NCBI GenBank assembly: GCA_030428695.1
Contig: JAUIEM010000188.1
Location: forward strand, 1 to 18,623
Source: a bacterium
Lineage (GTDB): Bacteria > Planctomycetota > J058 > JAJDCP01
Direction: 5' to 3'
Length of the DNA: 18,623 nt
The notes below the pieces were generated by a model, which saw nothing but the letters and a program-made list of their open reading frames with translations, was not told the DNA's origin and did not search any database. This document shows, piece after piece, positions 1-6,619 of the stretch (positions within the stretch are counted from its first letter, which is position 1; the number at the start of each line of letters is the position of its first letter). Position numbers and translations under genes: made by a program.

Positions 1-1533
1 GCGCTGGCGGCGGGCGCGGCGCCTCCTCTGCCGCCCGCGCCGCGCCCGCCGTCGCCGGTGTCGGCGCCGCCCGCGTCGGGGCGGCTGCCCGCGACCGCCG
101 CGCCAAACGCGGCTCCGCTTCCGCACGCGCCGGCCCCTCCCTCCGAGCGGCTGCCGGCGGCCTCCGAGATGCCGCCGGTGTCCGAACGCCCGGCTGGGCG
201 GATGCGGGCCGCGCAGAAGGACAAGAGCGACGACATCCACATCCGCATCCGCCGGGACAACACGCCCCAGCGCGACGAGGACGCCCTGCAGACGGTCTTC
301 TTCCGCCGCTCGCCCCAGGAGCAGGCGGCCGTCGCCGCCACCGCCACGAGCGGGGGGACGCCGCCGATCGCTCCGGTGGGCTCCTCGGCGGCGCAACCGG
401 TCGTGTCGACGCCTGCGCCGCCGCCTCCGTCCACGCCCGGGCCGCCCGCTCTGCCGACCGTCCCGCCGGCGGCGCGCGCCCGCCCCGAGAAACCCGCCTC
501 TTCCGGCCGCTACCGCAGCGGCCGGGTGACCGATTCGACGCCGGGTGTCGAGCTGGAGAGTCGGGCCGCGGCGGTGTCGCGAGCGCGCGACATGTTGCGG
601 GAGCCCGAGGACCCCGCCGTGGCGCCGAGTCCGACGGACTCCGGACGGGTGCCGGACTTCCGGGACGAAGCGCCGAAGCGCACCCGGCGCGTCGAAGACG
701 ACGCTCCGGACGGGCTCGCCAAGGCGATCCGCACGGCCACCCGGCGGACCTACCTCGAGGACGAGGGCGACCAGCCGCTCCCCGACTCGGTCGAGCTGCC
801 CGGGGCGCTGCGCGCCGACGACTACGAGGACGACGAGTCCGAGATCGTCGCGGTCGGCATCGAAGACCTGACCCATCCTCCCGAGCCCCCGCCGACGCCG
901 AGGCTGTCGACCAAGCGCTCGTCCGATCGCAGCCCCGACCCCCGGCGCTACGTCCGCGCGCCGCGCCTGTACGACGGCGTGGGCCAGCGGGTCTTCCCGC
1001 TCGTCGCGCCGGTGTGTCGGATCGGACGCAGCGATGAGATGGAGCTGACCGTGCGCGACCGGTCGGTGTCGAAGCACCACGCGACCATCCACTACCAGGA
1101 CGGCGTCGTGACGATCACCGACCACGAGAGCCGCAACCGCACCCGCATCTTCAACCGGCTGATCCAGCCCCTGGTGCCGACCACCCTCAAGGACGGTGAT
1201 CTGGTGTTCCTCGGCAAGGCCGAGCTGGTCTTCATGAGCAGCGGCAGCGCCGAGACCACGGGCAAGTACGGCGATGTGAAGCTCGCGGACGGGCTCGTCC
1301 GCAGCGACACCCTGCCGATCACGCTCCTCGATGGGGCGCTGAAGACCGCAGCGGAGAATCAGCGGCGGCTGCTCGAGCAGCTGTTCGTCGACGGCGTGCT
1401 GTCGCCGCGGCAGTGGGGGGAGTTCGCGCTCGCGCCCCGGCGGGGGCCCCACCTGGCGACCCTCGGCATCGGGGTCGCGGTCGTGGTCGTCCTGATCCTG
1501 GTGCTGGTGTTCCTGGTGTTCTACCCGCCCTAG
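1..1533 (+). CDS. FHA-domain protein with C-terminal membrane anchor (5' end outside window)
   Basis: The reading frame is open to the first base of the window, so the true start probably lies upstream; residues here are counted from the GTG at 58. The first ~300 residues are a Pro/Ala-rich, charged, probably disordered region. A forkhead-associated domain follows at about 302-395, with its canonical phosphothreonine-binding set: G323-R324, S336/S338 with H340-H341, and S358-R359-N360-R361-T362 (the usual SxNGT loop, here NRT). A short helical stretch leads to a very hydrophobic segment at about 466-491 that ends almost at the stop codon, so the protein is tail-anchored with the FHA domain in the cytoplasm. 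FHA domains bind phosphothreonine made by Hanks-type kinases; the kinase in this window is a possible source, but no direct link is visible. The domain call is firm; the biological role is unknown. Confidence 0.85.
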   Translation, partial: ALAAGAAPPLPPAPRPPSPVSAPPASGRLPATAAPNAAPLPHAPAPPSERLPAASEMPPVSERPAGRMRAAQKDKSDDIHIRIRRDNTPQRDEDALQTVFFRRSPQEQAAVAATATSGGTPPIAPVGSSAAQPVVSTPAPPPPSTPGPPALPTVPPAARARPEKPASSGRYRSGRVTDSTPGVELESRAAAVSRARDMLREPEDPAVAPSPTDSGRVPDFRDEAPKRTRRVEDDAPDGLAKAIRTATRRTYLEDEGDQPLPDSVELPGALRADDYEDDESEIVAVGIEDLTHPPEPPPTPRLSTKRSSDRSPDPRRYVRAPRLYDGVGQRVFPLVAPVCRIGRSDEMELTVRDRSVSKHHATIHYQDGVVTITDHESRNRTRIFNRLIQPLVPTTLKDGDLVFLGKAELVFMSSGSAETTGKYGDVKLADGLVRSDTLPITLLDGALKTAAENQRRLLEQLFVDGVLSPRQWGEFALAPRRGPHLATLGIGVAVVVVLILVLVFLVFYPP

Positions 1534-1545
1534 GAGTGCGGGGGC

Positions 1546-1574
1546 TTGCACGGTTCTGATCGCTCGGGTAGGCT
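1546..1574 (+). promoter_or_regulatory. putative sigma70-type promoter for the small gene at 1605
   Basis: TTGCAC at 1546-1551 and TAGGCT at 1569-1574 are separated by exactly 17 bases, in the short gap after the FHA gene. A start about 7 nt after the -10 box would give a leader of roughly 20 nt ending in GAGGGGG. Each hexamer matches consensus at only 3 of 6 positions, so this is a suggestion. Confidence 0.35.
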
Positions 1575-1604
1575 TGCGGCCCGGCGGCAACGAGGGGGAT
1601 GGGC

Positions 1605-2033
1605 GTGGACGACCTGATCGAGAAGTACAAGATCCGTGAGGAGATCGACAAGGACCCCAACGCGGTGTTGCCCGCGGAGGCGCCGGTTCCCAGCGATCCC
1701 AACGATCCTCACGAGCTGCGCGACCTGCTGGTCGACTACCTGCGCGATGCCCTGGTCGCCCTGCGCCTCAAGCAGCGCGGTCTGGCGACCTTCCTGCTCA
1801 ACCGGGCCGAAGAGATCCAGCCCGACCACATGGACATCGACCTCGGCCGCCGCAAGGCCAAGGCGATCCGCCCCTTCAGCGAGGTCGTGCGCGCCCTGAG
1901 CGGACCCGACGACAGCGTCGAGCTGCCGAAGAACTTCGCGATCGTGACCGACAAGGGCACCGCCTACACCGTCGAGTACTTCGAGGAGTGCGGCGAGACG
2001 GTCGACCCGGCCTGGCTCAACCGGGGCGTCTAA
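1605..2033 (+). CDS. small soluble protein of unknown function (142 aa)
   Basis: I do not recognise this protein. It begins with charged helical sequence, then a Pro/Asp-rich linker, a helical core that resembles part of a TPR-like hairpin (a leucine-rich stretch ending in NRAEEI, about residues 48-70), and a C-terminal part likely to form beta strands. There is no signal peptide or membrane segment. Two starts compete. ATG 1599 directly abuts the purine-rich GAGGGGG, while GTG 1605 lies 6 nt after it, a normal Shine-Dalgarno spacing, so I prefer GTG 1605; ATG 1599 would add two residues. It follows the FHA gene in the same direction after about 70 nt, with a possible promoter of its own. A long palindrome begins 4 nt after its stop codon. 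Confidence 0.75.
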   Translation: MDDLIEKYKIREEIDKDPNAVLPAEAPVPSDPNDPHELRDLLVDYLRDALVALRLKQRGLATFLLNRAEEIQPDHMDIDLGRRKAKAIRPFSEVVRALSGPDDSVELPKNFAIVTDKGTAYTVEYFEECGETVDPAWLNRGV

Positions 2034-2037
2034 GGGA

Positions 2038-2184
2038 CTGTCAGGGAACAAATGCTCGTTCTCGGTGAGGCATCGGCGTCGATGGCAAGGAGCGAGGAGC
2101 TCGCATACGGGCTGTATTCGGGCGACGAGCGACGCAGCCAGCGGCGGCGAGGGCCAGCGAGAACGAGCATTTGTTCCCTGACAG
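2038..2184. repeat. long palindromic element A (147 bp) with perfect 27-bp terminal inverted repeats
   Basis: Bases 2038-2064 are the exact reverse complement of 2158-2184, and the whole element is symmetric about base 2111, where ATAC/GTAT (2105-2108/2114-2117) closes a small loop. The outer arms begin CTGTCAGGGAACAAATG. The inner arms pair imperfectly. On the plus strand they contain three 5'-GA-3' steps facing 5'-GA-3' steps (2097-2098/2124-2125, 2094-2095/2127-2128, 2090-2091/2131-2132), a pattern that gives sheared tandem G-A pairs in RNA or single-stranded DNA. No ORF of note lies inside. It sits 4 nt after a stop codon, so it could act as a terminator or mRNA-stabilising hairpin as well as a dispersed repeat. 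Confidence 0.85.
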
Positions 2185-2265
2185 GCCCTAAGGGCCCGGA
2201 AAGGAATAAGTCGGGCATTCGGGCGCGCCTGCGGCGTAATTGTGGCACTTGCCTCAATCCACCTT

Positions 2266-2298
2266 CACTGGCACCACTCGTACCTCGTGGTGTCGGTG
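2266..2298. repeat. 12-bp stem hairpin with TCGTACCTC loop (copy 1, element B)
   Basis: CACTGGCACCAC pairs with GTGGTGTCGGTG (10 Watson-Crick pairs and 2 G-U pairs) around the 9-nt loop TCGTACCTC at 2278-2286. The same loop and the same stem length occur twice more near 6.2-6.3 kb with unrelated stem sequences. Confidence 0.7.
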
Positions 2299-2310
2299 TT
2301 CGGCCGCTGC

Positions 2311-2343
2311 GGCCTCTGCCCCTCGTTCCTCGGTGCCGAGACC
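2311..2343. repeat. degenerate hairpin copy with TCGTTCCTC loop (element B)
   Basis: A 12-position stem, 2311-2322 against 2332-2343, pairs at 9 positions around TCGTTCCTC (2323-2331), which differs from the shared loop by one base. It lies 12 nt after copy 1. It looks like a decayed or diverged member of the same hairpin set. Confidence 0.5.
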
Positions 2344-2511
2344 TTGCTGTCGGGATGGGTATGCGTCACTCGCCAAGCACCAAAATTCCTGCCGCATCCG
2401 CACCCTCGGTGCTCGACTTATTCCTCTCCGGCCCCTGAGCCCGACGATCCCCCCCCATCTCCCCTCTGCGAGCGCGTCGGCGTTCGCTCCGGGCCGTGCG
2501 CTGCCTGGGCT

Positions 2512-2541
2512 TTGCGCGCCACCTGCCAGCCCTGGTAGAAT
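2512..2541 (+). promoter_or_regulatory. pnp promoter
   Basis: TTGCGC at 2512-2517 and TAGAAT at 2536-2541 are 18 bases apart, and the -10 box is preceded by TGG, resembling an extended -10. Transcription would start near 2548 and give a leader of about 20 nt containing AGAGGAG before GTG 2568. This supports the late start of pnp, because the in-frame ATG at 2496 lies upstream of this promoter. Confidence 0.55.
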
Positions 2542-2567
2542 GCCGTGCCACGGCAGAGGAGATCGAC

Positions 2568-4628
2568 GTGCACGCGACCCTGGAGTTGTCCTTCGGCGAC
2601 AAGACCCTGACCCTCGAGACCGGCCGCGTCGCCCGCCAGGCACACGGCTCCGTGGTCGCCCGCATGGCCGAGAGCGTCGTGCTCGCGACCTGCGTCGGCG
2701 ACACGAGCCCCCGCCCCGGCATCGGCTTCTTCCCGCTGACGGTCGAGTTCCGCAACCTGGCCGCGGCGAGCGGCCGCATCCCGGGCGGCTACGGTCGTCG
2801 CGAAGGCCGGCTGAGCGTGGTCGAGACCCTCGCCTCGCGGGTGATCGACCGGGCCCTGCGGCCGCTCTTCCCCGACGGCTACCGCTGCGAGGTGCAGGTC
2901 GTCGCCAAGGTATTGAGCGGCGACCCCGAGGGCGACCCGGCGATGCTCGCGGCCAACGCGGCGGCGGCGGCGGTCGCCCTGTCCGACCTGCCCTGGGGCG
3001 GTCCGGTATGCTTCGCGCGCGTCGCCCAGCTCGGCGGGCGCTGGATCGTGTTCCCCAGCCCTGAGGAGAGAGCGCTGGCCGACCTCGACCTCGCGGTCGC
3101 CTCGAGCCTCGACGGGCTGGTGATGCTCGAGGGCTCCGCGCGGCAGGTGTCGGAGGCCGACTTCCTCGAGGCTCTGGACGAGGTCGAGCGCATCCTCCGG
3201 CCCAACCTCGAGCAGCTCGTCGCCTGGCGGGCCAAGGTCGGGCGCCCCGCCCGCGCCTGGGACGCGCCCGTCGGCCTGAGCGCCGAGGGTATGGAGAAGA
3301 TCGGAAGCCACGCCGAGCGCATGCAGAGCGCCCTCGCCACGCCGGGCAAGCACGCCCGCAAGGCGGCCTTGTCCGCGCTGAAGAAGGAGGTCCTCGCGGG
3401 CTTCCCGGACGAGGAACGCGGGCTGGCTGCCGAGGGCTTCTCGCGCTGGACGAAGAAGCTGATCCGGGCGCAGACCCTCGGTGACAAGAGACGCATCGAC
3501 GGGCGCGCGCTCGACGAGGTCCGGCCGATCAGCGCCGAGGCCGGCTGGCTCCCGCGCGCCCACGGCTCGAGCCTGTTCACCCGCGGCGAGACGCAGGCGA
3601 TCGTGACCTGCACCCTCGGCGGGCCGGGGGATGCGCTGACCGAAGACACCCTGTTCGGCCGCGAGCGGCGGCGCTTCTTCCTGCACTACAACTTCCCCTC
3701 CTACAGCGTCGGCGAGATCCGGCCGATGCGGGGCCCGGGGCGCCGGGAGATCGGCCACGGCACCCTCGCGGCCACCGCGCTGCAGCCGGTGATGCCGGCG
3801 GACGGCGACTTCCCCTACGTCGTGCGGGTCGTGTCGGAGATCAGCGAGTCGAACGGCTCGAGCTCGATGGCGTCGGTGTGCGGGGGCTCGCTGGCGATGA
3901 TGGACGCGGGGGTGCCGATCGCGGCGCCGGTCGCGGGCATCGCGATGGGGCTGATGAAGGAAGGCGAGGAGGTCGCGATTCTGTCCGACATCCTCGGCGA
4001 CGAGGACCATGTCGGCGACATGGACTTCAAAGTCGCCGGCACGGCCCACGGCATCACCGCTGTGCAGATGGACAACAAGCTCGGGAGCCTGCCGCGCGAG
4101 ATCCTCGAGCAGGCGATGGAGCAGGCGCGCCGCGGGCGGCTCGAGATCCTCGAGACGATGGCCGGCGCGCTCGCGAAGCCGCGCGCCGAGACCTCCTCCC
4201 ACGCGCCGATGCTGACCTCGGTCAAGATCCGCCCGAACCGGATCCGCACGCTGGTCGGCCCGCGCGGCGCCCACCTCAAGGAGATCGAAGCGCAGACCGG
4301 GGTGCGGGTCGAGGTCGACGACAGCGGCCTGGTCACCCTGTCGGCGCCGGAGGCGGAGAGCGGCCGCCGGGCCCGGGCGATGGTGCTCGACTGGGCCGGC
4401 GAGGTCGAGCTCGACCGGATCTACGCCGGGACGATTACCAGCGTGAAGGACTTCGGCTGCTTCGTGCGCATCTTCGAGGGCATCGAGGGCATGGTGCACG
4501 TGTCCGAGCTCGAGGGGCCGGTCAAGGCCGGCGAGACCCTCAACGTCAAGGTCGTCGGGGTCGATCACGCCGGGCGCCTGCGGGTCTCGCACCGGGATGC
4601 GCGGGGCGCGGTCGCCGGCGGCGTGTAG
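2568..4628 (+). CDS. pnp: polynucleotide phosphorylase (polyribonucleotide nucleotidyltransferase)
   Basis: This enzyme degrades RNA 3' to 5' with phosphate, releasing nucleoside diphosphates, as a homotrimer usually tied to the RNA degradosome. The 686-residue protein has the full architecture: first RNase PH-like core, an all-helical linker (~residues 230-300), second RNase PH core, then KH and S1 domains. The second core carries the [14 protein letters not shown] and [10 protein letters not shown] blocks and the catalytic segment [15 protein letters not shown]. There D474 and D480 align with the catalytic Asp pair known in E. coli (486 and 492). The KH loop is G564-P-R-G567, and the S1 domain covers about 618-686. 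An upstream ATG (2496) would add 24 residues, but GTG 2568 has AGAGGAG at good spacing and starts at the conserved N-terminal strand. Its stop codon overlaps the ribosome site of the next gene. Confidence 0.97.
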   Translation: MHATLELSFGDKTLTLETGRVARQAHGSVVARMAESVVLATCVGDTSPRPGIGFFPLTVEFRNLAAASGRIPGGYGRREGRLSVVETLASRVIDRALRPLFPDGYRCEVQVVAKVLSGDPEGDPAMLAANAAAAAVALSDLPWGGPVCFARVAQLGGRWIVFPSPEERALADLDLAVASSLDGLVMLEGSARQVSEADFLEALDEVERILRPNLEQLVAWRAKVGRPARAWDAPVGLSAEGMEKIGSHAERMQSALATPGKHARKAALSALKKEVLAGFPDEERGLAAEGFSRWTKKLIRAQTLGDKRRIDGRALDEVRPISAEAGWLPRAHGSSLFTRGETQAIVTCTLGGPGDALTEDTLFGRERRRFFLHYNFPSYSVGEIRPMRGPGRREIGHGTLAATALQPVMPADGDFPYVVRVVSEISESNGSSSMASVCGGSLAMMDAGVPIAAPVAGIAMGLMKEGEEVAILSDILGDEDHVGDMDFKVAGTAHGITAVQMDNKLGSLPREILEQAMEQARRGRLEILETMAGALAKPRAETSSHAPMLTSVKIRPNRIRTLVGPRGAHLKEIEAQTGVRVEVDDSGLVTLSAPEAESGRRARAMVLDWAGEVELDRIYAGTITSVKDFGCFVRIFEGIEGMVHVSELEGPVKAGETLNVKVVGVDHAGRLRVSHRDARGAVAGGV

Positions 4629-4638
4629 GAGGAGTGCC

Positions 4639-5184
4639 GTGAAGATCTACAACCTGAACCCGACCTGCCACCTCGTGCTCGAGCAGGCCGACCTGACCAA
4701 GGCGGACGTCGACGCGATCGTCAACGCGGCCAACCAGACGATGCTCGGCGGGGGCGGCGTCGACGGCGCGATCCACCGCGCCGCCGGCCCCGAGCTGAAG
4801 CAGGCCTGCCGGGCGGTCGCGGAGGTGCGGCCCGGGGTGCGCTGCCCGACCGGCGAGGCCCGCATCACGCCGGGCTTCAAGCTGACCGCGCGGCACGTGA
4901 TCCACACCGTCGGGCCGGTCTACAAGAGCCGGACCCACTCCGCTCCCCTGCTCGCGGCGGCCTACCGCTCCTCGCTGGAGCTGGCCAGCAACGAGGGGCT
5001 GCGCAGCGTCGCCTTCCCGGCGATCTCCTGCGGCGTGTTCGGCTATCCCCTCGACGAGGCCTCCGAGGTCGCGCTGATCACCTGCCGGGACGCCTGCGGC
5101 GAGCTCGAGGAGATCCGCTTCTGCCTGTTCGGGGACGAAGCCTGGAACGCGTGGCACCACGCGGCCGAGCGGCTGTTCGGCTGA
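4639..5184 (+). CDS. macrodomain protein, O-acetyl-ADP-ribose deacetylase/ADP-ribosyl hydrolase type
   Basis: A 181-residue single-domain protein that fits the MacroD/YmdB class, which binds ADP-ribose and hydrolyses O-acetyl-ADP-ribose or mono-ADP-ribose on proteins. Visible signatures are DAIVNAAN with N29 and N32, the glycine-rich [15 protein letters not shown] loop with D42, the VIHTVGPVY strand (family HTVGP), and the second loop [13 protein letters not shown] at 125-137. Family members usually have STGV or STGI here; C131 replaces the threonine. GTG 4639 is preferred over an earlier in-frame ATG (4597), which lies inside pnp. AGGAGGAG overlaps the pnp stop codon and lies 4 nt before the GTG, so translation is probably coupled to pnp. 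E. coli YmdB is known to modulate RNase III, which makes this pairing with PNPase suggestive. Substrate is unproven. Confidence 0.92.
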   Translation: MKIYNLNPTCHLVLEQADLTKADVDAIVNAANQTMLGGGGVDGAIHRAAGPELKQACRAVAEVRPGVRCPTGEARITPGFKLTARHVIHTVGPVYKSRTHSAPLLAAAYRSSLELASNEGLRSVAFPAISCGVFGYPLDEASEVALITCRDACGELEEIRFCLFGDEAWNAWHHAAERLFG

Positions 5185-5200
5185 GCGGCGGGTTTTTGCC

Positions 5201-5229
5201 TCGACGCCGCGCGCGGCCCGCGCCACAAT
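5201..5229 (+). promoter_or_regulatory. possible promoter for the gene at 5261
   Basis: TCGACG (5201-5206) and CACAAT (5224-5229) are 17 bases apart in the 76-base gap after the macrodomain gene. The leader would be about 25 nt and would contain AAAGGAG 5 nt before GTG 5261. Moderate hexamer matches only. Confidence 0.3.
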
Positions 5230-5260
5230 AGCATCCGCGCCAAACCCGAAAGGAGCACAC

Positions 5261-5986
5261 GTGGATCAGTACGCCGACCTGTACACCAAGAAGATCGAGG
5301 CGACCCGCAACCGGCTCGCACGGGTCCGCAAGGTTCTGCGCTACTATCCCGACGCGCGCTTCGTCGCCGACTACGTCGATGAGGTGCAGCAGCTGGTCGA
5401 CGTGGTCGAAGAGCGCCTGCAGGACGTCCTGCGGCTGACCAAGCTCGAGGAAGAGGCGGGCGTCGCGCTCGACAACACCCAGGAGCTGTACAAGTCGATG
5501 CGCCGGATCTACGGGGCGCTGCTGTTGTACAACGTGCCGGACGAGCTGCGCCGCTCCCTGTTCCCCCGAGGCCTGCCGAAGAAGACCCGCATCCCCGTCG
5601 AGACGCTGCGTGTGGTCGGCAAGCAGCTCGTCGCCGAGCGCGACGGCTCCCTGACGAAGTACAAGGACATCCACCCGCTGATCGACGAGATCCGCTTCCA
5701 TCTCGAGGACAGCCTCAGCGTCGCGGCAGCCGAAGTCTCGGTCGGCAGCGAAGCCGCGCTCGCCAAGACCGTGCTCGACCAGGCGAACGCCAACCTCGAC
5801 TCGGCCGTCTCGGTGATGTTCCACCTCGCCAAGGCCGACAACGTGCTCAACCCCGGGTTCTACCGGAAGATGTACCCGATCGAGGGGGTCCCGGACGAGG
5901 TGCCGCTCGAGAGCGACCTCGAGGGGGACGGGCTCGAGGACGACGACCCGATGACCCTCGAAGGTTCCGAAGAGCCTGATTCCTGA
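5261..5986 (+). CDS. helical cytoplasmic protein of unknown function (241 aa)
   Basis: I do not recognise this protein. It starts at GTG with AAAGGAG 5 nt upstream, a strong site that fixes the start. The sequence is mostly alpha-helical, with heptad-like leucine/valine spacing in about residues 35-70 that could form a short coiled coil. There is a basic middle (FPRGLPKKTRIP) and a strongly acidic tail from about residue 205. No signal peptide, membrane segment or catalytic signature is visible. It follows the macrodomain gene in the same direction, with a weak promoter candidate of its own and a good terminator hairpin 25 bases after its stop. Codon usage matches its neighbours, so it is a real gene. 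Nothing ties it to PNPase beyond position. Confidence 0.85.
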   Translation: MDQYADLYTKKIEATRNRLARVRKVLRYYPDARFVADYVDEVQQLVDVVEERLQDVLRLTKLEEEAGVALDNTQELYKSMRRIYGALLLYNVPDELRRSLFPRGLPKKTRIPVETLRVVGKQLVAERDGSLTKYKDIHPLIDEIRFHLEDSLSVAAAEVSVGSEAALAKTVLDQANANLDSAVSVMFHLAKADNVLNPGFYRKMYPIEGVPDEVPLESDLEGDGLEDDDPMTLEGSEEPDS

Positions 5987-6011
5987 GGGAGCGCAGCTCT
6001 CGAGCGGGTGC

Positions 6012-6036
6012 GCAGGCGGGGTCGGACCCCGCCTGT
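6012..6036 (+). terminator. terminator hairpin after the gene at 5261
   Basis: CAGGCGGGGT and ACCCCGCCTG pair perfectly (10 bp) around a CGG loop and are followed by TTTGC. The U-run is short, so termination may be leaky or factor-assisted. Confidence 0.65.
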
Positions 6037-6158
6037 TTGCATCGGATTGTGGCGACCGGGGAAAGCACCGTAACGCACACCGGTCCCCGGCGAACGAGGT
6101 GTTTGTTGGCTTGTTGATGCCCCCCTGTGAGTCCCCCGGTGGGGGACCACCGTGTAGA

Positions 6159-6289
6159 ACACAACACTGTCGGAGGTTGGGCGACCATCGCCCTGATTGC
6201 GCCACCTCCTCGATCTCCTCTCCTCGTACCTCGGAGAAGAGATCTGCGGTGGTGTCGCAAACAGGGCTGCCGCCCAACTCCTCTTGTGT
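6159..6289. repeat. 131-nt composite hairpin topped by the TCGTACCTC loop (copy 2)
   Basis: From the outside in, ACACAA/TTGTGT, GGA/TCC, GTTGGGCG/CGCCCAAC, CCCTGaTTGCG/CGCAAaCAGGG and CCACC/GGTGG pair with small bulges. They lead to GATCTCCTCTCC/GGAGAAGAGATC (6212-6223/6233-6244, one C-A mismatch) around TCGTACCTC at 6224-6232. The shared loop lies at the very tip of a long arm. An alternative inner GGGCGA/TCGCCC hairpin (6179-6193) competes with the middle of the arm. Confidence 0.65.
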
Positions 6290-6303
6290 AGCCTGCAGCC
6301 CTT

Positions 6304-6336
6304 GACCCTCGCTCCTCGTACCTCGGAGCGAGGGTC
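6304..6336. repeat. 12-bp stem hairpin with TCGTACCTC loop (copy 3)
   Basis: GACCCTCGCTCC and GGAGCGAGGGTC are perfect complements of 12 bp around the 9-nt loop TCGTACCTC (6316-6324). Stem and loop lengths equal those at 2266 and 6212, while the stem sequence differs. It lies 59 nt after copy 2. Confidence 0.75.
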
Positions 6337-6569
6337 GGCGGGAACGTGTGCCAAGGCCTGGCGACAAGCCGATCGATTGTCGTCTCCGGGGGTCGGCGAA
6401 ACGCAAACGTTCGGATGTTCGGCGACAGACAGGCCTCCGGGCACCCAGGTAGGCGCAACACCAACACAGGACCGCTCCGCCCCTTGTCCGTGTAGGGAGG
6501 TGTGTACGGTCGGCAGATAGATGGGAGCCTCGGCGAGCTGCGCGCCCGCTGACCGCCAACAAACGCAAA

Positions 6570-6587
6570 CCGCGCCCGAAGGCGCGG
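6570..6587 (-). terminator. intrinsic terminator of the HTH/membrane operon
   Basis: Read on the minus strand, CCGCGCC-TTCG-GGCGCGG forms a 7-bp GC stem with the very stable UUCG tetraloop. It is followed by TTTGCGTTTGTT, about 30 bases past the stop codon of the HTH gene. Confidence 0.8.
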
Positions 6588-6619
6588 CTCGTCAGCACAG
6601 ACCGTGGCCTGAATGAAGC

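Larger units (their letters stand above)
2190..2436. repeat. long palindromic element B (247 bp) next to element A
   Basis: The arms 2191-2213 and 2414-2436 pair at 21 of 23 positions around the core GGAATAAGTCG. Pairing continues inward with small bulges through the GCATTCGGG/CCCTCGGTGC and GCGGC...AATT segments. The middle holds two local hairpins (2266-2298 and 2311-2343) carrying the TCGTACCTC-type loop, plus a GGCCGC/GCGGCC palindrome at 2302-2314 that competes with them. Only 5 bases separate it from element A. There is no credible coding sequence, and no transposase gene is nearby. It may be a non-autonomous palindromic repeat or a structured RNA; the sequence alone does not decide. 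Confidence 0.75.
6045..6560. other. gene-free, hairpin-rich intergenic region
   Basis: No credible coding sequence occurs on either strand between the two facing terminators. The stretch is instead packed with inverted repeats. A GTCCCCC/GGGGGAC hairpin sits near 6131-6147. A long hairpin occupies 6159-6289, a perfect 12-bp stem 6304-6336, and an AGGCCTG/CAGGCCT pair 6354-6360/6430-6436. The last encloses CGACAA/TTGTCG (6362-6367/6377-6382). The GTTTGTTGGC/GCCAACAAAC pair at 6101-6110/6555-6564 partly coincides with the T-rich tail of the minus-strand terminator. The density is far above that of the other spacers in the window. Confidence 0.6.

Noticed and set aside
2052..2540. Short open frames inside the two palindromic elements
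   Set aside because: They follow from base composition of inverted repeats, lack ribosome sites and have no protein-like pattern.
2418..4592. 724-codon minus-strand frame opposite pnp
   Set aside because: pnp on the other strand is unmistakable, and the antisense product has no recognisable domain and biased His/Arg/Asp composition.
6101..6564. GTTTGTTGGC/GCCAACAAAC as ends of a mobile element
   Set aside because: Only 10 bp, no target duplication, no transposase, and the right copy is largely explained by the T-rich tail of the minus-strand terminator.
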